NCBI GenBank assembly: GCA_964629875.1
Contig: CAZVRK010000005.1
Span: 39,011 to 103,010, forward strand
Source of the DNA: UBA3495 sp964629875
Lineage (GTDB): Bacteria; Chloroflexota; Dehalococcoidia; Lucifugimonadales; UBA3495
DNA length: 64,000 bases
Direction: 5' to 3'
Shown here piece after piece: positions 24,900 to 33,311 of this stretch (position 1 is its first letter; every line of letters starts with the position of its first letter). The notes beneath the pieces are model-generated. The model did no database searches and was not told the DNA's origin. It saw only the letters and a list, made by a program, of their open reading frames with translations. The translations under genes were made by a program, and so were the position numbers.

Positions 24900-25129
24900 A
24901 TTCTCCTACTTGACTTATAAATGGATCCATCCCGTGAATTTGCGCTTAATAATACACGATAACTATGGGAAGTGCTTGATTGATCGGTCTCGTATAAAAC
25001 ATGATGCCAGGACTAGTGCATAAGGTGACCTATGCTTTGCCATTGAGTATCTTCACATAATCAAATTTTGCATGGTTTGAGCACTTTATTTTGGGATAAT
25101 AGCGGTCTTATCGCCTATGTATGATACAG

Positions 25130-25155
25130 GGCTAATAAAATTGGCTAATAAAATT
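25130..25155 (+). repeat. Tandem 13-base direct repeat
   Basis: GGCTAATAAAATT occurs twice head to tail (25130-25142, 25143-25155), about 70 bases before the -35 of the binding-protein promoter. It could be an UP element or a regulator site; slippage is also possible. Confidence 0.6.
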
Positions 25156-25221
25156 ATTTTATTCTGTTAACATAACATTTTATAGTGCTTAAAATGTGCT
25201 GGCGCCATAGGGGACTTTTTG

Positions 25222-25250
25222 TTGACAAGACAAATCCTGCATGATAGGAT
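25222..25250 (+). promoter_or_regulatory. Sigma-70-type promoter of the binding lipoprotein
   Basis: TTGACA (25222-25227), a 17-base spacer, then TAGGAT (25245-25250). The expected start near 25257 leaves about 50 bases of leader before the ATG at 25310. Confidence 0.65.
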
Positions 25251-25309
25251 CACGGCATTCTCGCTCAAAGGGCGAGAGGGAGTTGTATACGTTACTTTTA
25301 GGAGGACCA

Positions 25310-27142
25310 ATGAGAATCCCTAGTATGCGCAGTAAACTTCTATTAGCATTGACGCCAGCGTTGATGATGGTATTAGTGTTCGCAGTAGCCTGCGGAGCTG
25401 CACCAGCTGAACCCACGATAGTGGAAAAGGAAGTTATCAAGGAAGTCGAAGTCGAAAAGGTAGTCGAAAAGGAAGTCGAAGTTGAAAAGATAGTGGAAAA
25501 AGAGGTCGAAAAGATGGTGGTAGCCACCCCGACCCCAGTTCCGGTTGATCCTAATGCGATCAATACTAGGGACCGAATCACTATGCTTACCGCCTCGTTT
25601 GGTAACGAAGTATTCAACTCTCGATACATCTCCAGTGACAAATTCGGATGGTGGGATCTACTCCAAGAGCGCTTAATTCACGCTGAGGGCGGTATTGAGC
25701 TAGGTGGAAATGGTCCGATCAGTAGTTTCTCGTTAACTGAAGATAACATGGGTTATGTGTTAAACCTTAAAGAAGGTCTGACCTTCCATAATGGTGACCC
25801 GATAACTGCTGAAGATATTGCTTTCAGCCTGCAATGGGCATTTGATGAAGAGGCAGTATCACGTGTCAGGCAACGTATTGCCAAGATCATTGAAACACAT
25901 GCATATGCAAGTGGAGACAATGAGGTAACGATTAACTTTACCCAGGTCAATACTGCATTCCCTGGTTACATTTCCGACCAGACCGCCAGCGGTGGTAGTT
26001 CCGGAATCATTCATCAGGCAGCGTGGTTTGAAAACTACGGTGACGCAGCTTACGAAGCTGATCCGAACCCTTCATCCGCTGGTCCGTTTGAGTTAGTAGC
26101 TCATCTGCCATCGGAAGAAATTCTCTACAGGAAATGGGATGGTTACACAACCCGCCCAGATCGCGAATACGCATTTAACGAACTATCAGTACGGTTAGTT
26201 GCTGAGCAGTCCACCCAGATCGCTGCACTGCGAACTGGTACCGCCGATCTAATACCTGCTGACCTAGTAGTGTTAGATCAGATCTTAGATGCTGGTGGAA
26301 ACCTCTTCTTTGGTCCTGAGGCGACAGTAATATGGATTAACTCAAACAGCTGTTCAGACGATCAGCCTCCACAGGCTGGTGGTGCTGGTAATGGTTTAGA
26401 TCTCCAAGGTCGAACGCTCATGTGTAACGACAAGGACATCCGTTACGCGATGGCCCATGCGATTAATAAAGAGACCATTCAGACATTCTTTGGTGGACCT
26501 GATGTATTCCACATCAAGGGTACCGCAGCTGTCTCACCATCAGGTCTAGGTTTCGGTCCTGGTTTGGATCCGCCGGCTTATGACCCAGATAAAGCCCGTG
26601 AAATCTTCGCGGAGAAGGGTTACCCAGATGGCGCAGGATTTAACTATGGCGAGCCTTACCAGGTTTGGACATGGCCTGCCGGAGCCTCAGCTCCTCGTAT
26701 CATTGAAATGTCAGAACTCTTCTGCAACATGTGGGAGACTGAACTGAACATCGAATGTGAAGTAAACGTCGGTGAAGAAGTATCAATCAAAGATAAGCAG
26801 TACTCTGGTGCAATACCAGGTGAACAGCTTGTCCGATCCAATGAGCATGACTATGACGTAGGTAGCAAATACAAGGGCCGCTTCGGTACGTCCTCAAGTA
26901 GCTATATAACTTATGACCCATCAATCGAGGAAAAGGTTGACACCCTCTTAGCTGCTATCACACCTGAAGAAAAGGAAGCCGCATACTATGCAGCTCACCA
27001 ACAGGTACATTCACAGCTTTGGGACTGGGCACCTGGTTACCTTGATGCTCCATATGGAGTGGCCAGCGACATCGTCTCCTGGGAACCATATCCGCTAAAG
27101 GCTGATATGAGCGCCCTGCACACAATCAGATTCGCTGACTAA
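25310..27142 (+). CDS. ABC-transporter substrate-binding lipoprotein (peptide/nickel type)
   Basis: A 610-residue exported protein. The lipobox VFAVAC puts the lipid Cys at residue 28, followed by a linker of Glu/Lys/Val repeats (VVEKEVEVEKIVEKEVEK) and Pro/Thr. The SBP family 5 body begins near TRDRITML and has EGLTFHNGDPITAEDIAFSLQW. It binds a solute for an ABC importer, but no permease or ATPase gene lies here. GGAGG stands 4 bases before the chosen ATG; the longer open frame to 25241 would begin inside the promoter. Codon use looks more GC-rich and regular than in its neighbours, as for an abundant protein. A strong terminator follows, so it is a single gene. Confidence 0.9.
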   Translation: MRIPSMRSKLLLALTPALMMVLVFAVACGAAPAEPTIVEKEVIKEVEVEKVVEKEVEVEKIVEKEVEKMVVATPTPVPVDPNAINTRDRITMLTASFGNEVFNSRYISSDKFGWWDLLQERLIHAEGGIELGGNGPISSFSLTEDNMGYVLNLKEGLTFHNGDPITAEDIAFSLQWAFDEEAVSRVRQRIAKIIETHAYASGDNEVTINFTQVNTAFPGYISDQTASGGSSGIIHQAAWFENYGDAAYEADPNPSSAGPFELVAHLPSEEILYRKWDGYTTRPDREYAFNELSVRLVAEQSTQIAALRTGTADLIPADLVVLDQILDAGGNLFFGPEATVIWINSNSCSDDQPPQAGGAGNGLDLQGRTLMCNDKDIRYAMAHAINKETIQTFFGGPDVFHIKGTAAVSPSGLGFGPGLDPPAYDPDKAREIFAEKGYPDGAGFNYGEPYQVWTWPAGASAPRIIEMSELFCNMWETELNIECEVNVGEEVSIKDKQYSGAIPGEQLVRSNEHDYDVGSKYKGRFGTSSSSYITYDPSIEEKVDTLLAAITPEEKEAAYYAAHQQVHSQLWDWAPGYLDAPYGVASDIVSWEPYPLKADMSALHTIRFAD

Positions 27143-27176
27143 AAACCCTCTTAACAGAGGTACAAAGGTACTCAAG

Positions 27177-27215
27177 ACAGGGAGACTCGTAAGAGTCTCC
27201 CTGTTGTTTATTTGT
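27177..27215 (+). terminator. Rho-independent terminator after the binding lipoprotein
   Basis: A perfect 12-base stem (27177-27188 with 27193-27204) with a GTAA loop is followed by TTGTTTATTTGTT. It is a strong canonical terminator. Confidence 0.9.
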
Positions 27216-27302
27216 TATGGTTTTTTGTGGGAGCCCTTAGTATTATCATTAACTGATTTTTACATTGGGTCTATATAAAAATTTACGATTGGGGAAAGCA
27301 TT

Positions 27303-28142
27303 ATGCATGAAAATGTAATGACTATCGGAAATATAGATATAATTTCAATTTCCGATGGGAAGCTTGAGTTTGATATTTGTGAATTCTTTCCTTCTATTCC
27401 GGATGAGTCCTGGGATCAGTATCGAGGTCATTTAACTTCAGACAATAAAGTGAGCTTCAACTTAGCATCGTTTTTCATGCGCTCAGACGGTAGAAATATC
27501 CTAGTAGATACAGGAATGGGTCCGCGCTCTTCTCGCCACCCTGATGCACCTTGGGGTGAATTAATGGACGATATGAAGCGCCACGATATTAATCCAGCTG
27601 ATGTAGACCTGGTAATCATGACACATGCACATAGAGATCACATAGGATGGAACTTGACCGAGGAAAATGGTAATTCTGTTCCCACCTTTCCTAATGCTAG
27701 GTATTGCCTGAGCTATAAAGATTGGGAAGCGTGTCATAATCCTGACCTAATAAAAGAGCGATTCCCGAATGCTGAACGGTGTGTTTGGCCTTTGCAAGAC
27801 TTGAGTTTGATAGACTTTCTAGATGACGATACTTCTATAACTAGTGAACTGACAGTTATAGCTACACCCGGACATACTCCAGGACACATCAGTGTACGAA
27901 TATCTTCGGATGGCGAAACAGGGATAATCTTGGGTGATGTTTTGCATAATGCAGCACAGCTTCAGGAACTGGACTGGTCGTCGAGAGCGGACATAGATCC
28001 CGATTTGGCTAGGCAAACGCGTCATTCTATCGTAAATGTTATCGAGGAAAATGATTATAAAGTTTTGGCAGGGCATTTGCCCTATCCAGGGTTTGGCAAA
28101 ATAATAAGGATTGATGGTGCGAGGTTTTGGCAGGGATTTTGA
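27303..28142 (+). CDS. Metallo-beta-lactamase-fold hydrolase
   Basis: A 279-residue MBL protein. The metal motif is MTHAHRDHIGWN (HxHxDH), with later ATPGHTPGHIS (His), GDVLHN (Asp) and VLAGHLPYPGF (His). The layout suits the lactonase-like group. The substrate is unknown. It is followed after 73 bases by LLM 4 on the same strand, perhaps opening the product of that enzyme. Confidence 0.85.
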   Translation: MHENVMTIGNIDIISISDGKLEFDICEFFPSIPDESWDQYRGHLTSDNKVSFNLASFFMRSDGRNILVDTGMGPRSSRHPDAPWGELMDDMKRHDINPADVDLVIMTHAHRDHIGWNLTEENGNSVPTFPNARYCLSYKDWEACHNPDLIKERFPNAERCVWPLQDLSLIDFLDDDTSITSELTVIATPGHTPGHISVRISSDGETGIILGDVLHNAAQLQELDWSSRADIDPDLARQTRHSIVNVIEENDYKVLAGHLPYPGFGKIIRIDGARFWQGF

Positions 28143-28215
28143 TCAGTGTAGATCATAGCACTCGGTAATTTTGGAGTTATAATAGTTTTCATAGATTGAT
28201 AGGAAGGGTTATTTC

Positions 28216-29268
28216 ATGAAGTTTGGGTTATTCCATTCGGTTCAATTGCCAGATCCAACTAGGCAGCAAGAATATTATGATGAGGCATTGGATCAAGTTT
28301 TGTGGGCGGAGCAACTAGGATATGAATCAGTATGGTTCACGGAACATCACTTTTCGAGACACGGTATCGTGTCGGCTACGTTCTCGGTGTTATCGTATTT
28401 AGCTGCTAAGACTAGTTCTATTAGGCTAGGGACTGCAGTGACAGTCCTACCATTTCATAACCCGATTGATATAGCTGAACAAACGGCTACGGTGGACCTG
28501 CTGAGTGGCGGTAGGCTCGATTTAGGCGTAGGGAGAGGATATCAATGGGGAGAATTCAACAGATTGAATATTCCTATGGATGAAGCTGATAGGCGCTTTA
28601 AGGAAGCGTTGGAAGTGCTTATAAAAGGCTGGACAAGTAAAGTAGCCTTCGATCATGTGGGTGAATTTTGGACTTTTAATGATATGACGGTGCATCCGAA
28701 ACCAATTCAGAATCCACATCCTCCGTTATGGGTGGCAGCCAGTAGTCAGGCTAGTATGGACCGAATAGCACAGAACGGTTGGAACCTTCTAATAGGTCAA
28801 GGAGAGTCCTTTGCCAAAGTCGGTGAACAAATAAATTACTTTGGTTCAGCTGTGGGAGAAGCAGGATCGAAATTTGATCCTAATCAAGTGACAGTTGCTA
28901 GGGCTATGTATACGCATAAAGACGAAAAACGAGTTCGTGAAGATTCTGAAGTGCCTTTTATGTGGTTTAAAGAAACTAGTGCGGAAGTGGGAGCCCCTCC
29001 AGAACGTCGAGGAGAGCTTTTACCTGAAAATTTCAGTGAATATCGTAGGAGGTTCTCCGCGACTGCCTCTGTAGATTATGAAGCTATGTGCGAGAATGTC
29101 GTCTTATTTGGTACTCCGGAAAAACTTAGCGAGAAAGTTCAGTTATTGAGTGATTCAGGGGTCAAAAAGATTATTTTGTTCGTTAACTATGGTGGTATAG
29201 AGAGCACTAAGGTGAAAAAGTCATTAGAACTCTTTGCAAAAGAAGTTATACCACAGTTTCAAGATTAG
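28216..29268 (+). CDS. LLM-class (luciferase-like) oxidoreductase 4
   Basis: A 350-residue luciferase-family protein of the FMN-type group. It has MKFGLFHSVQLPDP, WFTEHHFSRHG, LGTAVTVLPFHNPIDIAEQTATVDLLSGGRLDLGVGRGY and a VGAPPERRGELL region. GAAGGG is close to the ATG, and a TATAAT at 28178-28183 could be the -10. The substrate is unknown. Confidence 0.85.
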   Translation: MKFGLFHSVQLPDPTRQQEYYDEALDQVLWAEQLGYESVWFTEHHFSRHGIVSATFSVLSYLAAKTSSIRLGTAVTVLPFHNPIDIAEQTATVDLLSGGRLDLGVGRGYQWGEFNRLNIPMDEADRRFKEALEVLIKGWTSKVAFDHVGEFWTFNDMTVHPKPIQNPHPPLWVAASSQASMDRIAQNGWNLLIGQGESFAKVGEQINYFGSAVGEAGSKFDPNQVTVARAMYTHKDEKRVREDSEVPFMWFKETSAEVGAPPERRGELLPENFSEYRRRFSATASVDYEAMCENVVLFGTPEKLSEKVQLLSDSGVKKIILFVNYGGIESTKVKKSLELFAKEVIPQFQD

Positions 29269-29284
29269 ATATATGTAGGTCTAA

Positions 29285-29323
29285 CCATATATAAGGCGGG
29301 TCTTTGACCCGCCTTATATATGG
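29285..29323. terminator. Perfect 18-base-pair terminator hairpin
   Basis: CCATATATAAGGCGGGTC (29285-29302) and its exact reverse complement (29306-29323) enclose only TTT. It ends the LLM 4 gene and separates it from the MFS operon. The T run is weak, but the stem is strong and symmetric, so it may act in both directions. Confidence 0.75.
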
Positions 29324-29333
29324 TCTTAGGAGA

Positions 29334-30614
29334 TTGGTCATAAAGTCTAGATTTGACGGAATATTTTATGGCTGGGTAATTGTTGCCACAATGTGGGCTG
29401 TCAATTTCTCAACTATGGCCACGGGAAATCTTAATTTCGGACTTTTTGTTCTACCAATGTCTAACGCCTTGGGTATGTCCAGGAGTCAATTTGGATGGAC
29501 ACAGACAACCAGGCGTGTGTCTGCAAGTTTATCAAGTTTTGTAGTTGGCCGATTAATAGACCGTTATGGACCGCGAATTTTCATACCAGTATCAGCTGTG
29601 GCGATCGGATTATGTCTCTTTCTAGTATCGAAGGCGACATCACCGTGGCACATAATAGTTTTATTTGGTGTGGTGGGTGTATCAGGTCTAGCTACTCCCA
29701 ATGGCATTGTTACTTCTGTCCCTGTAGCTAAATGGTTCCTCAAGAAACGCGGTAAGGCTCTAGCTATAGCTACAACAGGGCTGGGTATTGGTGGAATTGT
29801 ATTTTTGCCATTCACTCAGTTTCTTATAAGCTATCTTGGATGGAGAGGTGCGTGGTCTGCATTAGCTGTAATATTCTTTCTCATTGCTGCGCCCATATCA
29901 CTTATATTCTTAAGGCGTCAACCAGAAGATATGGGACTGACAGTTGATGGAGACAAAGTATCTCTTGATCATACAATTGGTGCTGAGAAGGTAAATCCTC
30001 AGGCTGAAATTCAATGGACAGTGAAAGAGGCGCTGCATACAGGAGCATTATGGAAGTTAATGTTTGTCTTTGCTGTGACAGGTATGGCTCAAGGAGGAGC
30101 AAGTGTCCATAGGATTCCATATTGGGTAGAACTTGGTTTTGATGCTCATACAGTATCGTATGCTTTTTCTGCTGATGCTGCCGGTGCCGCTACAATGGCG
30201 CTAATCTCTGGATGGCTTGCAGATAGATTTCCGATACGATATATAGCGGGAATGTCTTTCGTGGGATTTACAGTGGCGATATTCCTTATGATATGCGGGT
30301 TCAACGAAGTATTTCTGTTTGCATCTACGATAACATTTGGTCTATCTGTGGGTGCGGGAATGGTAGTGCATTCTTATATATTTGCTTCGTATTTCGGGAG
30401 GGAATTTCTGGGCGCTATACGTGGAATAGTGATGCCTGTCAATCTGATCAGTGCTGGACTAGGAGCTCCTATAGTAGGGTATATGCATGATGGTATGGGG
30501 ACTTACACTTCAGCATGGTGGCTGTTGATAAGCCTTTATGCGATAGGGGCATTGGTAGTGGTTACAGTAAGGCCACCAAAACACCCAGAGCTGGGAAATG
30601 CTCACGTATTATGA
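29334..30614 (+). CDS. MFS transporter 1
   Basis: A major-facilitator protein, 426 residues from the TTG at 29334, with about 12 membrane segments. The first is FYGWVIVATMWAVNF, and RQPEDMGLTVDGD lies in the central loop, which is typical of the monocarboxylate/oxalate-formate group. The start is uncertain: AGGAGA touches the TTG without spacing, and the longer frame would begin inside the terminator hairpin. No ATG fits. It could import an organic acid, nitrile or amide for the enzymes downstream; that is inference. Confidence 0.85.
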   Translation: MVIKSRFDGIFYGWVIVATMWAVNFSTMATGNLNFGLFVLPMSNALGMSRSQFGWTQTTRRVSASLSSFVVGRLIDRYGPRIFIPVSAVAIGLCLFLVSKATSPWHIIVLFGVVGVSGLATPNGIVTSVPVAKWFLKKRGKALAIATTGLGIGGIVFLPFTQFLISYLGWRGAWSALAVIFFLIAAPISLIFLRRQPEDMGLTVDGDKVSLDHTIGAEKVNPQAEIQWTVKEALHTGALWKLMFVFAVTGMAQGGASVHRIPYWVELGFDAHTVSYAFSADAAGAATMALISGWLADRFPIRYIAGMSFVGFTVAIFLMICGFNEVFLFASTITFGLSVGAGMVVHSYIFASYFGREFLGAIRGIVMPVNLISAGLGAPIVGYMHDGMGTYTSAWWLLISLYAIGALVVVTVRPPKHPELGNAHVL

Positions 30615-30701
30615 TATTTCTGAAGAACAGATCAGTATATTTCAGGTTAATCTCATGTGCCTTAAGTATGTCTGGTACAGCTTATCTACGGGGCAAATCT
30701 A

Positions 30702-31976
30702 TTGTTGATTAGGAAATTTAAACTATCAAATATGTTCTTTGGCTGGTGGATGGTAGGCCTCGGGGCATTCGTCACATCCATAAATAAAACAGCGGTGAAT
30801 AAAGGATTCCCGGTGTTTATTTTGCCAGTGGAGCAGTTCTTTGGGGCTACGAGGGCAGAAGTATCCCTGATATTTTCTCTGGCCAGAGCAGAGAATGGTC
30901 CGACAGGTCCATTAGCCGGATGGTTAGTTGACAAGTTTGGTCCCCGAGCGTTGGTTTTTGTTGGAGCTACCATGAGCGGTGGCGGATTTCTCATATTAGG
31001 ATATTCTCCCAACATTTGGGCATTCGCTGTTATTTATTTAGGGATAATAACTGTAGGTAGCAACCTTGGTTTTTCATATCCAATGGCTACTCTTCTTAAT
31101 AACTGGTTTTATCGACAGAAATCTATGGCTATGTCTGTATTTCATGCTCTCGACTCTATAGTACCAGTTGTGCTAGTACCTCTGGTCGCGGTGTCCATTG
31201 GAGTTCTGGGATTAAGTGCTACATTCACTATCATTGGATGGGTAATACTAGGTGTAGTTCTTCCGCTTGCGTTTTTTATCAAGGATACCCCTGAGAGTAT
31301 GGGGCTTACTATGGATGGTGATCCTGAACAGAGCGATGATCTGACAAGCAACTCAGATTCTACTGGTGGTAGTAACTGGATTCCTCCAGTGGAATACGAG
31401 TTGAAAACTGCCATGCTGACTCCTACATATTGGATTCTAGTTTTGGCGACGGCGTTTCGTTTAATAGCTAAAGCAGCAATCATGCTTCATATAATCCCGA
31501 TATTTGTGAGCGTAGGGGTTAATGAACAGATTGCCGTATTGGCTTTTTCACTACTGCTTTTTATGACTATGTTAATGTATATCGTTATTGGTTGGTTGGG
31601 AGATAGATTTCCGAAGAACTGGGTGTTAATGATGGCATCTATTTTTGGGACAGCGTCTTTCGCCTTGTTGGCTATGGGTTTCCAGGGTATATGGGTGGTA
31701 TTAGTATTTGTGCTATTGTTTTCGGTGGCCGATGGAAGTGCTCCTACAAATTGGGCTACTCTAGGCGAGTATTTCGGTAGGAAAACGTTTACGAGATTGC
31801 GTGGCTTTGTGCAGTTAGCTAACTTTCCAGGAGTTTTATTAGCACCATTCTTTGTTGGCTGGTGGTTCGATATACACGGGAATTACACATTACCATTGTG
31901 GATCTTTACAATCATATTTGCTCTTGGTGCAGTTACATTTGGAATTATGAGGCGACCCTTATCAAATTTAGAATGA
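30702..31976 (+). CDS. MFS transporter 2
   Basis: A 424-residue MFS protein of the same group as its neighbour (FFGWWMVGLGAFVTS, ARAENGPTGPLAGWLVDKFGPRA). It is 87 bases after MFS 1 and 33 bases before the NHase subunit. The first codon is TTG at 30702; an ATG ten codons on (30732) is an alternative. The two transporters differ clearly in sequence, so this is not a recent tandem copy. Confidence 0.85.
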   Translation: MLIRKFKLSNMFFGWWMVGLGAFVTSINKTAVNKGFPVFILPVEQFFGATRAEVSLIFSLARAENGPTGPLAGWLVDKFGPRALVFVGATMSGGGFLILGYSPNIWAFAVIYLGIITVGSNLGFSYPMATLLNNWFYRQKSMAMSVFHALDSIVPVVLVPLVAVSIGVLGLSATFTIIGWVILGVVLPLAFFIKDTPESMGLTMDGDPEQSDDLTSNSDSTGGSNWIPPVEYELKTAMLTPTYWILVLATAFRLIAKAAIMLHIIPIFVSVGVNEQIAVLAFSLLLFMTMLMYIVIGWLGDRFPKNWVLMMASIFGTASFALLAMGFQGIWVVLVFVLLFSVADGSAPTNWATLGEYFGRKTFTRLRGFVQLANFPGVLLAPFFVGWWFDIHGNYTLPLWIFTIIFALGAVTFGIMRRPLSNLE

Positions 31977-32009
31977 TCAGTATAATGTTTTGCAGGAGAG
32001 CCGTTAAAA

Positions 32010-32348
32010 TTGTTGGCAGTTGACGGTGTAATAAGCGATATGGGGGCTATTATGAGAGGTGTACACGATAGAGGGGGGCTTCCGGATGACACCCCAATCA
32101 ATAGGGAAGAACATGAAATGATGGATTGGGAGCTTCGAGTTGACGCTATGCATGCGGTGTTAGGTAATAAAGGATTAAGAAGTACTGATCAGATGCGGAG
32201 AGTTATAGAAAGTATACCTAAAGATCAATATGAGCAGATGACTTATTATGAACGCTGGGCTTTTGCATTGGAAACCTTAGTAACAGAAAATGAGCTTTTG
32301 TCTGCTGAAGAGATAGATCAGAAAATGTCTGATATTGTCGGTAATTAA
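32010..32348 (+). CDS. Nitrile hydratase/thiocyanate hydrolase beta subunit, N-terminal half
   Basis: A 112-residue protein matching only the N-terminal half of the usual NHase beta chain: RGVHDRGG (family MNGIHDxGG), DWELRVDAMHAVLG, then YYERWAFALETLV. It is the counterpart of ScnB of thiocyanate hydrolase and of the beta1 chain of the toyocamycin NHase. The longest start is TTG at 32010 with AGGAG 11 bases earlier. ATG at 32040 or 32052 would fit the family N-terminus better. The gene is followed by the C-terminal half and then the alpha chain. Confidence 0.85.
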   Translation: MLAVDGVISDMGAIMRGVHDRGGLPDDTPINREEHEMMDWELRVDAMHAVLGNKGLRSTDQMRRVIESIPKDQYEQMTYYERWAFALETLVTENELLSAEEIDQKMSDIVGN

Positions 32349-32368
32349 GGATTTACTAGGGAAATAAG

Positions 32369-32659
32369 ATGGAGAGATTCAAAGTCGGAGATACAGTAAA
32401 AGTCCGGATAGATTCTCCTTCCGGACACTACAGGACTCCAATATATATACAGGGTATGACAGGGGTTATTGAGTCAGTATGTGGTAGATTTAAAAATCCT
32501 GAAAAGCTAGCTTATGGGCATGATGGATACCCACTTGAGACCCTTTATACTGTAGAATTCATACAGAGAGATTTATGGCCTGATTATACAGGCAACATTG
32601 CTGATAAGCTGTTGATTGATATATATGAGCATTGGCTAAATCCTATTAACGAAGGTTGA
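32369..32659 (+). CDS. Nitrile hydratase/thiocyanate hydrolase beta subunit, C-terminal half
   Basis: A 96-residue protein matching the SH3-like C-terminal half of NHase beta: FKVGDTVKVRIDSPSGHYRTPIYIQGMTGVIESVCGRF, then YTVEFIQRDLWPD and DIYEHWL. It corresponds to ScnA or the beta2 chain of split NHases. It lies 20 bases after the N-terminal half and 4 bases before the alpha gene. It is separate by design, not by a frameshift: each half has its own start. Confidence 0.85.
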   Translation: MERFKVGDTVKVRIDSPSGHYRTPIYIQGMTGVIESVCGRFKNPEKLAYGHDGYPLETLYTVEFIQRDLWPDYTGNIADKLLIDIYEHWLNPINEG

Positions 32660-32663
32660 TTTA

Positions 32664-33302
32664 ATGTCGAATGATCAGCATCCAAATCATGGTCATCATG
32701 AGACGGAAACGGAAGTCCAGGCAAGCTATTACGCGTCAAGATCGAAAGCTATTGAAACGCTACTCGTTGAAAAAGGCGTTATGACTACTACTGAAATCGA
32801 TCGTGAGGTGAATGCTATGGATAGCAAGTCACCTGCTGACGGAGCAAAGATAGTGGCTCTAGCATGGTCGGACGATTTGTTTCGGACTAAACTTCTGGCT
32901 AATGCATCTGAGGCTTTGAAGGAGATTGGATACGAGCTGCCAGATAAAACGCCTTACTTAAAAGTGGTTGCGAATTCAGATGATATTCATTACGTCGTCG
33001 TCTGTACCTTGTGCTCGTGTTATCCTAGAATGCTTCTTGGCAGACCTCCTGACTGGTATAAAAGTCTGGCATACAGATCTAGAGTGGTAGTCTCTCCGAG
33101 GGAAGTTATGGAAGAATTTGGGCTGAGACTGTCTGACGATGTCGAAGTGAGAGTCCTAGATAGTACTGCAGACATGCGATACATGGTGATTCCTAGAAGG
33201 CCGTTAGGCACAGAAGGATTCGATCAAGACTCTCTAGCTGCATTAGTAACTAGAGATAGCATGATAGGAGTTTCAGATCCACTGTCAGCTGACTGTTTAT
33301 AG
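32664..33302 (+). CDS. Cobalt-type nitrile hydratase/thiocyanate hydrolase alpha (gamma) subunit
   Basis: A 212-residue NHase alpha-family protein. The metal motif is VCTLCSC with C114, C117 and C119, where the Thr after the first Cys marks the cobalt type. GRPPDWYKSLAYRSRVVVSPREV follows, as in the family. It hydrates a nitrile to an amide, or hydrolyses thiocyanate to carbonyl sulfide and ammonia in the SCNase branch. I cannot choose by eye. The order (beta N, beta C, alpha) matches the scnB-scnA-scnC order and that of split NHases. No separate cobalt activator gene is seen. Confidence 0.85.
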   Translation: MSNDQHPNHGHHETETEVQASYYASRSKAIETLLVEKGVMTTTEIDREVNAMDSKSPADGAKIVALAWSDDLFRTKLLANASEALKEIGYELPDKTPYLKVVANSDDIHYVVVCTLCSCYPRMLLGRPPDWYKSLAYRSRVVVSPREVMEEFGLRLSDDVEVRVLDSTADMRYMVIPRRPLGTEGFDQDSLAALVTRDSMIGVSDPLSADCL

Positions 33303-33311
33303 GGCTTAATT

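Larger units (their letters stand above)
24900..25309. other. 410-base intergenic region with promoter and tandem repeat
   Basis: No gene seen. It holds the minus-strand start signals of LLM 3, an AT-rich stretch with a tandem 13-base repeat, a strong plus promoter at 25222-25250 and a short hairpin-like CTCGC/GCGAG in the leader near 25260-25276. Confidence 0.6.

Noticed and set aside
25430..25520. Repeats in DNA resembling a minisatellite or CRISPR-like array
   Set aside because: They code the EKEVEVEK linker in frame, with no regular spacer structure.
25189..25641. Minus-strand 150-residue Ser/Thr-rich frame
   Set aside because: It is the shadow of the Glu/Lys/Val repeat linker of the binding lipoprotein.
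32010..32659. Frameshift in a single NHase beta gene
   Set aside because: Each half has its own start and a 20-base gap between them, and this split is known in thiocyanate hydrolase and toyocamycin NHase.
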